This document shows, piece by piece, positions 36,200 to 49,680 of a stretch of DNA of 64,000 nucleotides. The stretch's first letter is position 1. Each line of letters starts with the position of its first letter. The DNA comes from Eretmocerus hayati (Eukaryota > Arthropoda > Insecta > Hymenoptera > Aphelinidae): contig CM056743.1 in assembly GCA_029851415.1 (NCBI GenBank), positions 126,572,305-126,636,304 on the forward strand. Direction: 5' to 3'. Position numbers and translations under genes: made by a program. The notes below the pieces were generated by a model. The model was not told the DNA's origin. It was given only the letters and a program-made list of their open reading frames with translations, and ran no database searches.

Positions 36200-38590
36200 T
36201 CCGAATACCGACCGATATCATAGCGACTCTTCTCATCTTTTTTTCGCATCTTCTTCTCCAACGGTTTCCCAATGCTTCGGTTCTTGCTTCGAACCAACCA
36301 TGGGCCCTCTATGACCACAGTAGATATTAATTGACACCGGACCACGCGGCAGCAGAACTTACCTCAGTCTGAAACGCGTGGATATACGATCTGGATGATG
36401 CTCGGAATAGAGCTGATAATCAGGTTCCTAAACCAAAGACAAGAACGAAACTGCAGTAGTGCAGTCGTTCGTATCGAACTTGATCATTAGAATTATAGAA
36501 TTTTGGAGACGTACCTTCGTGAGCTACTCAAAGAAAGTCATCGTGGACAATGTCTATTTATATCGCCACCCTTTGTCATGAATTGATGTTCTCCAAATGA
36601 AGTGATGATGAAGTCAAAGATTTTATGAACACGAAGACAGAGATTCGTCGATTAAGCCGAAGTGCACAAATAGACCCCAACAAAGTGTTCCATCCCCAAG
36701 TTCCATTACATAATCTTTTTCTCATTCGCCTCAATTCCTCCCTCATCTTGATTGAAACCATCATCCTGCACCGATACATCAATAAACGTAAACATTGGTC
36801 ATGACCACGTGGCTCGTGCACACAAACAAACAACAACACATATGTATGCTCTAAATGCAATACATTCATGCAACGCTGATGAACCAGAATCATCAGGGAA
36901 AGCACTTGAACAGAGAATGGCCCGGCTCATTATTATACATTAGTGCCGATAATGACTCTCACGCCGCGCATCAAAGCATCAGTTCGTGTCTGCCTTTCTG
37001 TCTGCGCTCTGTCGTTTCCCCTTCTTCGTATATCGTACAAAATATACATGTATATAGAGAGAAGTGTGCAAGCGCCGGGAAATCTTCCGGCCGAATTTCC
37101 GTTCAGTGGGTCAAGTGCGCGGGCAGGCGTGCATACGCTTTGTTTACACGGCGCCAAGCTATGCGGTCGACACCGCCACTTTCATATACATATATATTTA
37201 TATATCAATGCATACCACCAGCAGAGTGACTATTATATGCATCTGGGCGGACGACCGACGGTATTCAACGGCCTTTTGTCTCTAGAATAATCGAGTGTCA
37301 CTTTATATACCTATTTCTCGGCCGCCCGTGATGTTATTGCCTTACTTTTACTCCTACTAGACAATCTTCTGTCTCTCTTTCCACCCTCATACATGTATTT
37401 GTCTGCTTTTATTTACCACGGTTGGTTTACTATACAACTCGCATCGTGCACCGATCGAATTTTAATCGCTGCCGGGCATGTCTGAGTTAGGTACTTATAC
37501 ACAAACAGTTTGCCGCATCGTCACCTGCTGCAGCTTTCTGCTGACGGCATATCATCACGACATTCAATGAATTTATGAATGAACGTAGTAGTCTGCATGC
37601 CTGAGCTGTGGAATGCTTTTATATGTTATAATCCCTTGTATACGTCGATGTTTAGTCGGATACCATCATACATAATTGATTTGCCGACGGACGCCTGATG
37701 TGATTATTATGTAATTGAGTCAGCTGTGATGCTTCGACGCTTTTTAGCACGTCTTGGAGGTTATTGGCTTATGATGATCTGTCATCAAAGTGTGAATATC
37801 TCCAGGATGAAATAAGGGTTCGGCAGAGATGAATCAGAATGTCTCTCTTTTACATCCAGGAAAGTTTGTTTTCTTCAGTACTTCGTGGATCAAGTCAAAG
37901 TTGATATCTGATGGAAACCTTAACATAATTATATTACACATTATGTGATGAACATGATACGGAAGGATATGATACCAAAAAGCACATTTGATATATCCGA
38001 TGCACTTCTTAGGTAGTATCTTTGAACGTCAACTATATATGAATTTCAAAGCATTCTGTGTTGTCAATATTGTAGACAGATTTATGAAGACCATAAGGCG
38101 ATGCGGTCACCATGCAAGCCGAAAATCATTCCCATCTTCCTCTGATTCTGTTGCGATTTGGGCTTTTGGATTCGTTCACTTGTCGTGAAGCCCAAATTCT
38201 AAGAGAATAGGAGAAAAATGGGAATGAAAATGTGCTTATATTACAGGTTAAGAGGTTCCCGCGGCCGAGTTGTTCACATTTTTATTTGATTCTCCTGCGA
38301 CTTGGGTGGAACAACAAAGTGTCTAACACAAAATGGACAACAACAATGATTCGACAACTCGTGTGGAACTCCGATTCATCACTGTTTTCATGTGGGATGT
38401 GTTTTTAAATTCCATGGTCGTAATGGTCGCAATGCATGGTGACCCCATCGCCATTGTCGAATTTTCAAATATCTTCGTGAATATTTGAAATATCGTGAAT
38501 CTAGCCAATAACGCCGATTCTAGAAGACTTAAAGAACAGGCGTTGCTACCCAAATTTGGGATACCTATTAAATTCATCGACAAGTTCAAG
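36200..38590. other. gene-free stretch
   Basis: Short frames only, several overlapping on both strands between 36.6 and 37.3 kb, where TATATA words and CpG patches alternate. No domain recognised. Confidence 0.45.
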
Positions 38591-38593
38591 AAC

Positions 38594-38716
38594 TCGTTAA
38601 TCCGAGATCAGGATCGGCGGATTAGGAGCGCTGCGATCGCTGTGCCCAGATGTAAAACGCCTCGTGATGGCGATCGCAGCGCTCCTAATCCGCCGATCCT
38701 GATCTCGGATTAACGA
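38594..38716. mobile_element. 123-bp near-perfect hairpin MITE
   Basis: Arms of about 47 bp pair almost perfectly: TCGTTAATCCGAGATCAGGA, then TCGGCGGATTAGGAGCGCTG, and the complement ending at 38716. The loop is about 28 nt. It stands 29 bp from dispersed-repeat copy 2. Confidence 0.8.
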
Positions 38717-38744
38717 CTTACAGCCTAATAGGACTTTGACATGC

Positions 38745-39460
38745 CCGACCTCGGTACCGAGTTAGTCAAATAGATCGACTTTTTTTAAACATCGCAAATT
38801 TGCCTACATGTTTGTCTTATGTGCTAATCAGATTCCAATAGACCCACACATTAATTTGCATAGGCATCCAAATCTATAAACTATGAAATGTCGATCCCTG
38901 ATTGTAAGCGTATTTGTCTTATTTGTGACTTAATCGTGACTTCACGCTGGAAATTGATCAGAATGTCTATCTGAGTCAACTAGAGCTCGAAAAAAGAGTT
39001 CGAGCACCGTCTTTGTGTGATTGTGATATCTCTGAGGGAAGCTGCGTCTCGTCGATGATGTTCCGGAGATCAAGGCTTTGCTTCACAAGTAATCGTGATA
39101 AGGACAAAAAGTGATCGGTCGGTCTTTTATATTTGACCAATCAACGCAAAGCTCCGTAAGATAGCGTTCTTAACCTCTAAAAATGTTCTTGCTGATGTTT
39201 CGACTCTGGGATAACCACACTCTCTCCGCCGGAATCAGTGAAAATCGCTCCCAACTCACTGATTCGCAGTGAATTTCACTGCGAATCAGTGCATATGCAC
39301 TGAAAATCAGTGGTTGAGAGCGATTTTCACTGATTCCGGCGGAGAGAGCAACTCGTGAAATTTTGATTGTGTCCGGTTGACATTCAAATCATCCAAATAC
39401 ACGTCTCTGCCCAAGTTTGATCAAAATCTGATCGGTAAGTCTTCTACCGAGGTTACTCCC
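38745..39460 (-). repeat. dispersed repeat family B, copy 2 (inverted relative to copy 1)
   Basis: This is the reverse complement of 20695-21197, with extra sequence and the 129-bp hairpin inserted at 39220. The right end reads TACCGAGGTTACTCCCC, and the left end carries the complement GACCTCGGTACCGA, so the element has short inverted ends. Copies 1 and 2 lie 18 kb apart in opposite orientation. Confidence 0.8.
39218..39350. mobile_element. 129-bp hairpin inserted in repeat copy 2 with CA duplication
   Basis: CTCTCTCCGCCGGAATCAGT (from 39220) and its complement (to 39348) form the arms. Inner CACTGATTCGCAGTG-like dyads give further pairing. CA stands on both sides (39218-39219, 39349-39350). 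Copy 1 of the host repeat (near 20775-20786) has no insert. Removing the hairpin and one CA restores the copy-1 length exactly. Confidence 0.85.
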
Positions 39461-39469
39461 CTAAGCTGA

Positions 39470-42400
39470 TGATGTTAAATGCCCGCCTTGTCGACTTGCG
39501 AGTTTATTCGATGGATTTCTGAGTTATCGCAGATAGTAAAGCTGTCGTCGATTCGTTGAAACATTTGAAATCGCCAATAGCTGCCATAATTGTGATATCT
39601 CAGAATTTCATTGAAAAATTTCGAGAGTCGGAAACGTCTTTAATGTCTTTGAGTACGTTATGGAGATAGGAATCCGACATCCCCTTCAATAGAATCATTG
39701 TGAACAGGGTAAGAATGTGCACACGCAAATGGATCCGAGAATATCGCCAATGTGATGTAATCAAATCATTGAATCATGGACCACATTTATTGCTGAGGAT
39801 CACCTCGTTCACATATTTCATACCTCAAACTAAAATTTGAATAGTGTGTGAAGGATAGCACTACAGTAACTGAGGAGGGACTCCGACCATGCTGAGTCTA
39901 TTGATCCATCAGCTGCTGATTGAAAACAAAACTGACGAGAAAACTGAACCAATAATTTTCATAGGTACAATCCAATTGCAAGTCTGTGCCAGCAGATGGA
40001 GAATCTCTTTTTACGCAAATCTAAGGTTTTTCTTAGTTTTCATTTGGCCAGTTAACTGGCCCACGACAGTACATAAAACTAATCCGTCAACTTTCAAAAA
40101 TTTCTTAAATTCCACATCGGCATCAAATCCCTAAAGGCCAACTTCCAAGCTCAGAAGGCCCAACGCACAGACGTACAAAGCAGTACTCGCAAACGCAGCC
40201 GTCAACGAGGGTTGAAACCCCTGCAACATGAACGGGCTCACCCTCGTATATACCTTCATACACGAACCGTTCGGTCCCTTTTCCTTTATAACGCTCCAGT
40301 CTACCCGCGACCTGTGTACGGCTGTACATTCGAACTTTACCCCTCGGCCTTTCGATTCAAACATAGCAGACACATCCACGGGGAGCTATTTCAACGACCC
40401 CGTGCTAAGTATGTATATAGATAGCATTGGATGCATTGCTCTATGCTACCACTTGAAATTCACGATACATACATATAGGTACCCACGAATCATGAGGGTT
40501 GTTAGAACCCCCTAGTCTCAGCTATGCTCGCATATGTGCATCTTGTGTGAGTAAACGTTGATCCAGCATACGTTGATCGCCGGGACAGTTTTATTCCATG
40601 ACGTGGAGAACTTTTGAGTAAGCATTTGGTACATATGTATGTGAAAAGATGTTACCCGGTCAATGATGTTGAATGACTTTGGAGAGACAAGTGTAGGCGA
40701 TTCTGCTACGAGACAAATTTATACTTGTAGTTTAGATTTATGTTTGAATTGAGCTTTATGATGTAGCTATGGTTTGTAATTTGACATCTAGGGAGTATTC
40801 TAGGCAATGGTTTGTATGATTTAAAGGGACCCTCTAGATTTCTTGACAGATCGTGATCAAAACTGTAACATTAGGATTGGTTTATTTTTGTATGCGCATA
40901 TATTCTCTCAGGAGTTACTCGCCTCTTGGAATTATATGTTAACGATTTCAGTGCACCATGGTTTTCAGTGCGACGAGTTCCCCCGGTGGGACTCGCGATC
41001 TTTTAATTTCTTGTATTGTCCCATGTTAAAAATACGACTCCATGGTAAGACTTGGCCATACATAAAACCGCTTCAAATAATTTTCTTTATTTCGAAAAGT
41101 TGTGATATATTGATGTAAATCTGTTTTAACATCAATACATCGCGATACTGATCTTATACTGCTGAGAGAGACTCTTTACGGAAGTCGGTCTCAAATTCCC
41201 AAAAGCTGACTTTTTTGACGAAAAATGATATTTGATGTGGATTTTTTCTTTCCAGTGCATCAAATGTTCAGAACCTGAAAATGACTCTGGGAAAGATTTT
41301 TCTTGGTGACGTTTGATCAATACCGTTCTGCAATGATGTTCCACTAGTTGTAAATGAGTAAATCACATCTTTTTCAGACTAAAGATAACGAATTGTTGAA
41401 CCGATCTTATATATGATCGTATGACCATGGAATCTACGAAATCCACCAAGAACTCCATGGTCGTATATATGTTCATAGAATCTTATGTTTCACATATAGA
41501 TAGCTTGAAAAGTGCTTCCAACGATAACTACTTATGGCGTTTTACTTTACTAAGAACACGATTTATGAGATTAAAAAAAATTCCACCCCTATATTACAGA
41601 CATACTTGCCAGACTACGGAAGTCCACTTCATAACTGAAATAAAGTTACGAAAAAACGGAGTCGCAATGAACGGAAACCATTTTGCATGACGGGTCAAAT
41701 GCAAGATTCGCGGACTAGTGTTGAATTTTCAGATATTCATAATTCATCATCGTATCTACATACGTACTGTTACGGTTAAAAGTTCGGGGACTGAGTAAGT
41801 GTTGTCAAACGATTGTAACGATTTTTCAAATATTAGAAATCCGAATTCGGTGCGGTGCATTTCACTTATCATAGAGAATTCAGAAGCGAATTGGTTGGGA
41901 TAGATAATAATCTAATAATTGTTCAGAGAAGTGTTGAAATTCCATTACAGATCAATGAAACAGTAGTCTTGTTGGTCAAGAGGACACTGTTTACAAAATA
42001 ATTTCGACCATGACTAGCCAACCTGCTAAGTACACACGAATTTCCAGCCCCAAAAACATTTTAGCCACGATCCATAGAGAAGTCACAAGGTGTTGCAATC
42101 TTTTGGCACAGGTTTTAGCCATAACTTCATCGTCTCTTCACCCCGCAACGAGCCGCGCGCTCTTCTCAATTACAAATTAGTCCCCGCAGAGAGACATTCC
42201 GGATATCTGTTTTCAGCATCACTTTCCGCAAGCGTCAAAAAAAAAGTCGAAACAAGGGTTAGTCGTGCCATACCTCCACCACAAGTGCAAATACATAAAC
42301 CAGAGGTGCAAAACTATCTCTAACCAGCACGCGTGCAATTTTTTTCAAAAATGCAGATAGGCTATGATGGTTTAGGGCCACCGCGGCTCATTGGGTTCGC

Positions 42401-43265
42401 GCATCGCTCAAGTATTGAAGAACCTTTCTTCGTCATTTAGCCAAAATGGGTCGCAGGTCTGTCTTTTAGTACACATATGTATATACTGCTTATGTGTCTC
42501 CACGTACTATATTCAGAGTATATTCAGCAACTTGTGAATGAACGAGCGATAAAGGGGTAATTGGGGCTCGACTATCAGGCTAGACGGGAATACATATATA
42601 TATATATATATGTGTCGTAGGCGAATAGGATTCTCAGGCCAGTGACGACGGTGGCGACTCTCAAGCCCATTATCACGCCCTCGTCGCGCTCATGCTCGCT
42701 GCCGACTAAACATTATATAGCTTTGCAATGATGCACCTCGTTATAATGGGTATATGAGCGTCGGCTCTCCTCCCTCGAGTAAAACTGAGCCTCCGTCGTT
42801 TTAGTTGGTCGTGCGTAAAAGCACGTGGTCCGACCACGTGATCCATGGCGATAAACGACGCTTAACTGTGGATATGTGTAGATATAGATATATAATGGTA
42901 TAGAAGCCGCAAATTGTAATGAGCTTCCACTCACCTGTGTACGTATTATAACCAAATCAGTTGCTTTCTCTCTCTCTCTATACACTCTGGTACGCACCTA
43001 TTGTACTTAATTGCATCGCACGTGCGCAACGCCACCTTACACCCCTCTATATATACACACACTCAGCGAAGGTATAATATATACGCAAATCAGCTGCGAT
43101 TACACAGTACTTATATATAGCCGCGGGTCATCGGCCATCCATCGATCTCGATTCACACCTTTCATTCATAACATTGAACGCTTATAACATATCCTCACCA
43201 TTAATATCACGACTTCGCGATCAACACCGATATCCATCTTTAAACTTCGGATTATATACCTTATG
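39470..43265. other. gene-free stretch
   Basis: AT-rich, with a (TA)n run near 42595-42611 and a small dyad around GACCATGGA/TCCATGGTC (41423-41462). Frames of 70-95 codons have no domains. CpG patches at 42640-42860 are promoter-like. Confidence 0.45.
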
Positions 43266-43271
43266 TCTTAA

Positions 43272-43699
43272 TATCCCTTGTAAAAATAAGTGCCTCATGA
43301 TCATATATGAACATGTTCCCAGCCGAACTGTGGTCATCTATGACCATCTATGACCTCAGAAAATATTATGTCTCCATGGTTAGTCATAGGTACACAAAAC
43401 CAAACTCGTATGTGACCGCAGGGTATTGTAATCAAGTGGTTGTACATGACATTTTCAATATCGGATGGAGGCCTAGCAGTTGGAGCCCCAAGCGCGCTTA
43501 TTTCGAAGCTTCGGATTGAGAAACATTTCGAGTTGGCAATGAAGTGCTTCATTTCCAACATGAATCCCTAGGATCAAGTATGGAGACCAATGACGTCCTA
43601 TGACTCCGGCCTCGTGGTCATAGGCGGTCATGTATGACCACATTCCGGTCTGGAACATGTTCATATATGATCATGAGGCACTTATTTTTACTAGGGATA
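43272..43699. mobile_element. 424-bp Tc1/mariner-like MITE with TA duplication
   Basis: The tips TCCCTTGTAAAAATAAGTGC (from 43274) and complement (…CTTATTTTTACTAGGGA to 43697) are flanked by TA. The arms go on through CTCATGATCATATATGAACA and a TGTGGTCAT…TATGACC stretch for about 110 bp with mismatches. The internal 200 bp has no transposase. Confidence 0.85.
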
Positions 43700-44870
43700 G
43701 TATAATCCCATGCAAGTTTTCTAGTGTGTATAGCGCATGGTACATAAATATATCAAATCGAGAAATCTCAAGCCAAACTTTGTAAACTTGGACAATTGAA
43801 TCGTCCCTGACGTGCTCGATGGTGTGAAATGTTACGAATCGAGATCAACGACGCAACAGGTTGTCACAGCAGTTTTATAGAGATCTGGATAAGTGCCCCG
43901 GCTCTTCGATGCATCGCTGCTGCTATATATGTACTACTGCTGATGCATGCGACTCGCGTGAAAAAAGCCCCGCAGAGAGGAAACCTGTCTCACGTGCAAG
44001 CGCCGCGCGCCCCGATATATAAATAAGCTCTATATTGTGAGAGAAACGGAAAGCCGTGGAAAGGGATACATATAAAGTGACAGGTTTGCGAATAGTGGCG
44101 GAATATTGGAGACACGTGCCAAGAATTAATGGTTCTTGAAGTTGATCCGATAGTTTATACGGATTGGTTGAATTGATCGGTTAGATTGTATTTGAGGAAA
44201 GGTATATGGTTTATGTTCGCATTGATGAGTTCAATGATATCGATGGCCATATCAAAGGAGAGACTCATCAGTCTATTTTGGAGGAAGTGATGAGGCAGTT
44301 CTACAGATGACTTACTTGGGATGTTTTATTGAGGAATTATTGCAGAGTTGTTGATAGAAACTGTGATGGCAGGCATTATCTGGATTATAAGTGAATGTCT
44401 AAAGCCGAGAATGTGAAGTGTTTTTGGAGATCAGATACTCTTTACTTCTGCGCCAAGGTTCAACTACCCATGTTCATGATGATTCTCTATGGTATACTCT
44501 TTCTCTTACAGATTTTGTGATGTTTGTGAAACAACTGATCCGTGAATGATTCATTCGCCCGTTGAAGAGATGCAGTATATTCACAGAATGATTTTAGGAG
44601 AAATGCGGAATAAAATTTTCATCCCAACAGACAATCTAGGACGCCTCCATTTATTTTGCTCAGGAAATATTGTCACTAATGTCCCGTAAGATGCGATCAA
44701 GTAAAGACAAACGAGCTAACTGTGGAACACTTTTGATCACTTTTGATTGAATTTCCTCTGTAACTTCCAAGTCTTACAGCGAAAATGCAATATATCTGTG
44801 GTTAATCGAAAGTTTACAGTTCCCACAATTGACGGGTGTTAAACCCTATTTGGTCGTCTCTGGCCCGGAG
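43700..44870. other. gene-free stretch
   Basis: No supportable frame. CpG-rich patch 43890-44020 with TATATA words. Confidence 0.45.
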
Positions 44871-44876
44871 CTATGG

Positions 44877-45945
44877 GTGTTCCAAAGTTATACTCCTAAT
44901 ATTGGGGTAACTTTGGAACAGTGAAAGTGAAACATAAGAACGTTCGACAATGTCTTGCTAGGTGGCTCTATGTTCATTCCTAAACATCGAAAATCCGACT
45001 TACTATGCCTTCGGTGTCAATTAACTCGATTGAGGCTCTCATAGATCATGGTCATGGTGGATCTCATGGAAGAGGTTTTTGAACCTTGTTGTGCGCTTTC
45101 TGAAGCTCAATCATCAAATGTTCCAAAGTCACTCTTCCTGGTATCCGAAGGAGGATCCTGATTCTCTTCGGTTTTCTGGAGTGTTCCAAGGTTATCCCAT
45201 ACCTCGAAAAAGCATGTATTTTGCCATTTGAGTGTTCCAAAGTTATCCCAGTTTAAAAGAAAAACACGAATTTTTCAGTTTTCACACTACAATATTAAAA
45301 CAGGATGAAAATACACCAATGGAACGATGAAATCGCGAAGGTATATTGGTATGATTTGATGAAATCTAACGCCATTACCCTGGATTCGGCCTAGAAGTGC
45401 TCGAACGATACTGATTGTTTGGAGCAACTCTTTCTCGCTCCTAAATCGGAACCGGAGAGGAACCCAGCCTTCAGATAGCGAAGATATACGAAGTTTTGAT
45501 CGCGTGTTCCAAAGCTACCACTGTTGTTCAAAGTTACCCCGGTTACCGGTATACAAAGGAGCCAAAATCAGACCTGAATCAATGGCGTTGCTGTGATTGA
45601 GTCAGAAGTGACGCTCCGTAAGTATTATTGGCAAAGGTGCGAAGAAAGCATACTTATATACTTCTCATGGTTCAGTGATGATAGAACATGCATTCGCCTA
45701 CTCATATCAGCAGTATACATGATTCTATTGAATGAGGATAACTCGTCCAAGGCCAAAGAGAGCTTACTCGGGCGAAGGTTGGAAAGAATCGCTGGAGGGT
45801 CAACATACCCCCAAAACAGTGTAGAATCCTTCAAAATGGATATGGGTCAGAGTTCTGCAGCTCTGAAAATCCTTGGAGATACCTTCATTTCTCAACAAAA
45901 CAAGATATTTCCCAGAGTTCCTTCAAGATCTGTGTTCCAAAGACT
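44877..45945. repeat. dispersed array of GTGTTCCAAAGTTAYCCC motif
   Basis: Seven plus-strand copies start near 44877, 45120, 45181, 45233, 45504, 45525 and 45932, and one inverted copy lies at 44904-44919. Core TTCCAAAGTTA varies by one or two bases. Spacings are irregular (20-410 bp), and the sequence between copies is not repeated, so this is not a tandem minisatellite. The first copy and the inverted one form a hairpin (44879-44919). They could be clustered binding sites or footprints of an unknown repeat. Confidence 0.65.
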
Positions 45946-46082
45946 TGGTCTCTCCTTGTTAGTATGACCCAAAGTATTTGACGGCCGGCCCCAAGTCTGG
46001 ATCCTGCTGGGTTCTCACAACGGCTACAATGTTACCAAGCTCTTACTTCATGGCTGATTTACAACGACGGTTGTAGTGCCGT

Positions 46083-46735
46083 CTATTTTCCTCTTGGATT
46101 CTGGCAATCTGATGACGAGCCTCGGCGTGGAGATCCTCTCAGCTTCTTGATAATAGGAAAGTGATAAAAGGAAACTATCTCCAAGTCAATGATTTTCATA
46201 GCACATAACTCGCACATAACTTGGGTTGTTCTGATACCTGTGCTAAGGAGTAGCTCAAAATGACTTGTACCATTGGCTCGCTGAAATGTGCCATTTGATG
46301 CGATGCTCGTTGCACTCGATTTATGAATTTGTACCATCTGACTGGCTGTACGTCCGATAGCTTTTTCATGACACTCACTGGAAACGGTCACTTTCACACG
46401 CTTCATCTGATCATTTCGTCAAAGTACTCCAGGAGTGATGAGGCTTTGTTTCGTTCTTTCATTCATTTCTACAAAATTGCTCAAAATCTGATGAATTCTG
46501 TATCTCGGCCTGTAACAATTAGCTGTCGAATCCCCAAGTGACGTTGGAGAAAATGCAGATGGTTCATTATCAGTGCCAGTGGACTTGATTGGAGAAAGTC
46601 TACGCATAGTTGGTGAATCCATCAACATAATACTCTTGATCATGTTATTTAAACGTTGGTATGGATCCATTATTTTTGACTCCAGTGAGTGCGACTTCAT
46701 GAGCTTTCCTGATGAGTTCTTACTGCACAGGTTCT
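46083..46735 (-). pseudogene. 217-codon minus-strand frame with a single in-frame TGA
   Basis: From after TAG near 46736 the minus frame is open through ATG 46700 (MKSHSLESKIMDPYQRLNNM…) to TGA at 46421-46419. It then continues in the same phase to TAG at 46085-46083 (…DQMKRVKVTVSSECHEKAIG…). The N-terminal part is Ser/Pro-rich with RLSPIKSTGTDNEPSAFSP. The second part has several Cys and a basic tail. I recognise no family. One stop in 217 codons suggests a young pseudogene, stop readthrough (the context is TGA followed by C), or an intron around the TGA. Confidence 0.35.
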
Positions 46736-47185
46736 AGTGTCAAATAACAAATTCCTGCCCCCTCTACTAGTTTCGAGCTGACACCGTATCTGTAGGATTA
46801 ACGACCAAATCACTAGGATGAGGATGCATCTCTAGAAGATACAATATGACCTTTCTGACAATTCATGAGAAATGTTATGAAACTCAGGACTTGACCAGAA
46901 AGTACCGAGATATCTTTAATTTGCTTATTAGAGGCTTCAAGACCTACTACATCATAATCCTATCAAAAAAAGCTTGGCAAGTAGAAAAAGCTCTCTCAAC
47001 CCAACAAAAGTAAGCATCTCTGGCGCAGTTCAGAACCACACAAGCATCGTATCGTGAGCAAGCTTTTGCGCAACAACAACCGCTCGCGGAGCGCGCATGA
47101 CTTTGAATCAGGCGCGAGGCACGCGCTCTCATGTAAGTATACGTGGAGCATAGCGTCAAAGCAACAGAGCAGCGATTCCAAGCAA

Positions 47186-47189
<4 letters not shown>

Positions 47190-47225
<36 letters not shown>

Positions 47226-47240
47226 ATATATATATATATA
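47190..47240. repeat. compound (GT)15-(AT)8 microsatellite
   Basis: GT units at 47190-47220 are followed by TAA and alternating AT to 47240. Confidence 0.95.
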
Positions 47241-49259
47241 CACATACATGTATAAAATATTTTCTATATACTCGATCGCAAGCCGACGACGACGATCGAG
47301 CAAGTGAGCTTAAGTCCTTGAGTTTCCATGCGTCGAACGCTCGCGCACTCGGCTTCGAGTTCTGTCTCTCGCAGCTGGATAAGATTGCGAGCTCGACGCT
47401 GCTTTTGCTTCTATATTATAACGCACACATCAGAGCTCGCATCAAAGCTTGTACTCAGACTGGGAATGCTGAGAAACAGTATGGTCTTAGCTCGTGATAA
47501 GTAGCTAAGTAGAACGCGCACTTGTCGTCATAGGTCTCCCCGAGGTCGATTGCGGGAAGCCCGGGGTGATTTCTGTGGAGGGCGTAAACCTGATATCATC
47601 ATTTTATTTTCTCGAGACTCAGCTGTAGAAATTGAATTTTTTAAACTTCTGGGGATCTCCTGGTAAGCTTGTTTACCTCAAGGCTACTCTGGTTCACTCA
47701 TTGATGATTCAACCAGTGAAAGCTCAGATTTGTTCAATTTTTACCGGAATTTTGTTTTTCAACACCAAAAACCCAATGAAATTACAGAAATTATGGAGTG
47801 GCCGATTATGGGAGTCATTTAAGCACTAAACATGGAAATCAACCAATCATTCATTTTTCTACCGATTGGCTTGAAACATAGAATCCTCGAAAAGCCACAA
47901 AACATGTCAAAACGGTAACGAAACCCATCTCCAATGCCATGAATAGTCTCATGTGGAGAGTTGGCTACGATTTTCACTTCTGATCCATTATCAGACTGGA
48001 TCGAACTGAAATTGTCAACTGATTTGAACGAAATGAAATTGTCGATTTGTACATGATGTGAATACGCGAGCTTCTACATATAATTTGACGGAAGTAACGC
48101 TATCTTGCGATTTCTTGGAGCTTGATCAAATGGAATCAAGTGTATTTGTAAAATTACGAATGCCTTTGCAAGAACTAGAAGGCACCAATCAGCTGAGGAA
48201 AATTATGTCTGATTGCGAGTAAGTTACTTTGAGAGAGAGAGAGATGATATTCTGTCAAATTGTTCATGCACTCTTCTCGAGTTAACTTTCATTTTCTTTC
48301 ACATCTTGAAATTCATCATCCTAAATCTTCTTCAACTGTCAGTAATTTGAGGACCAGTACGTAATAAGGTAACGAATCCAAGAAATGATCCAAAGTTCTC
48401 AATCATGCAATCATTTCTATCTTCCATAGAGATAATAACATTCAAAGAGTTTCTACCCTTACGACGCGACGTAATGGACTTAATCGCTAAGGTCCGAAGT
48501 GAACGACGATACTTGGATATGTGGCTGTCCAGAAGTCCAGGATTATTAATTGAAATCAACAGAGTTGCAGCAAGGCGACTTGTTATTCTATTGCATCTTT
48601 GAACGAAGAATAGAATAGAAGGCTTCTATAGAATACGCGGTAGACACATATTTCACACCCAGTGCTCAGAATCGCTCCTTGAATAATTATCTCACTTTTG
48701 GAGTAATGAATTTACGAAGTTCACAACTCAAGCTCGGTCGAATTCAATATATTGTACGGATGACTTCAAATCGGAAGACAAATTGAACATTCTAAATTGT
48801 GATAAAGTGAATGGGCCATTGATGTCTCAACAAACTACAAAGATGACGAATTCTAAAATCCTGCAAAAAAGTGACACAGATAATGAACTACGCACTGCAG
48901 AAAATAGTTTGCAGACCAACGATTCCTGGAGTTGATAATCTGTGGATGAACCGATACAGCTTGTCCAAGATCAAAATTATTTATATTCCATATAAGAGTG
49001 TATAGACATCTACAACGAAGAAAATAAATCGTGTGGAATTCCACTCGGTTGAAACATGATCGAATACTTGTGATGAGAGCTCTTCGATAGCGAAATTTTT
49101 AGATTTGACAGAAGTGAAAAACTCTATGAAATCCTGATGATATTCTTCAGACTCGTGGCCAATAAACATCAAACCTTACAGCAACTCAAAAAATCACCTC
49201 TACACTGGGGAGGCTGCAAATGCTATGAGAATCTCGTTTGCTTGCGTATCATAAGCAGC

Positions 49260-49680
49260 GTTAAATAAAAAGAAAAGAAGGAAAAAAAATATCGAATCGC
49301 TTAGCAAAGCAAAAGCGAGCCGAGTCGTAAGAGAGCTTAAACATATCGGTGAGGCGCTGCGAGCGCTCGATCGCTGCTCGCGCGAGAGTCGAGGAATCGA
49401 GTCCCCTTTCGAAAATAACACACGGCCGGCTGACGTCAGCCTCGCGCGTTCGTTGTCTTGTCTCTGATGGCTGATGGCAAAACTTGACTCGACGGTTCTT
49501 TCCTCGTCGTTTCAGCAATAGCGACTAATACTAACTTTGCAGCTGCGCGATACGACGACGACGACGAACGATCGAGTCGCGCACGTGGCTGCGATTCCAA
49601 CACATACAAACTCAATTGTGTGCGATAAGAGCGTTTCAACCAATCAGAAGCCGCGGACATCGCTGTAAATCCAAGCCAGT
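49260..49680. promoter_or_regulatory. CpG-rich promoter-like island with perfect CRE
   Basis: The island has a perfect TGACGTCA at 49431-49438 and many CGCG/TCGA words. A (GAC)n-like run lies near 49555-49567. Orientation and target gene are unknown. Confidence 0.35.

Noticed and set aside
44877..45945. CRISPR-like array of spaced repeats
   Set aside because: Spacing is irregular, copies are short and degenerate, one is inverted, and the sequence is eukaryotic.
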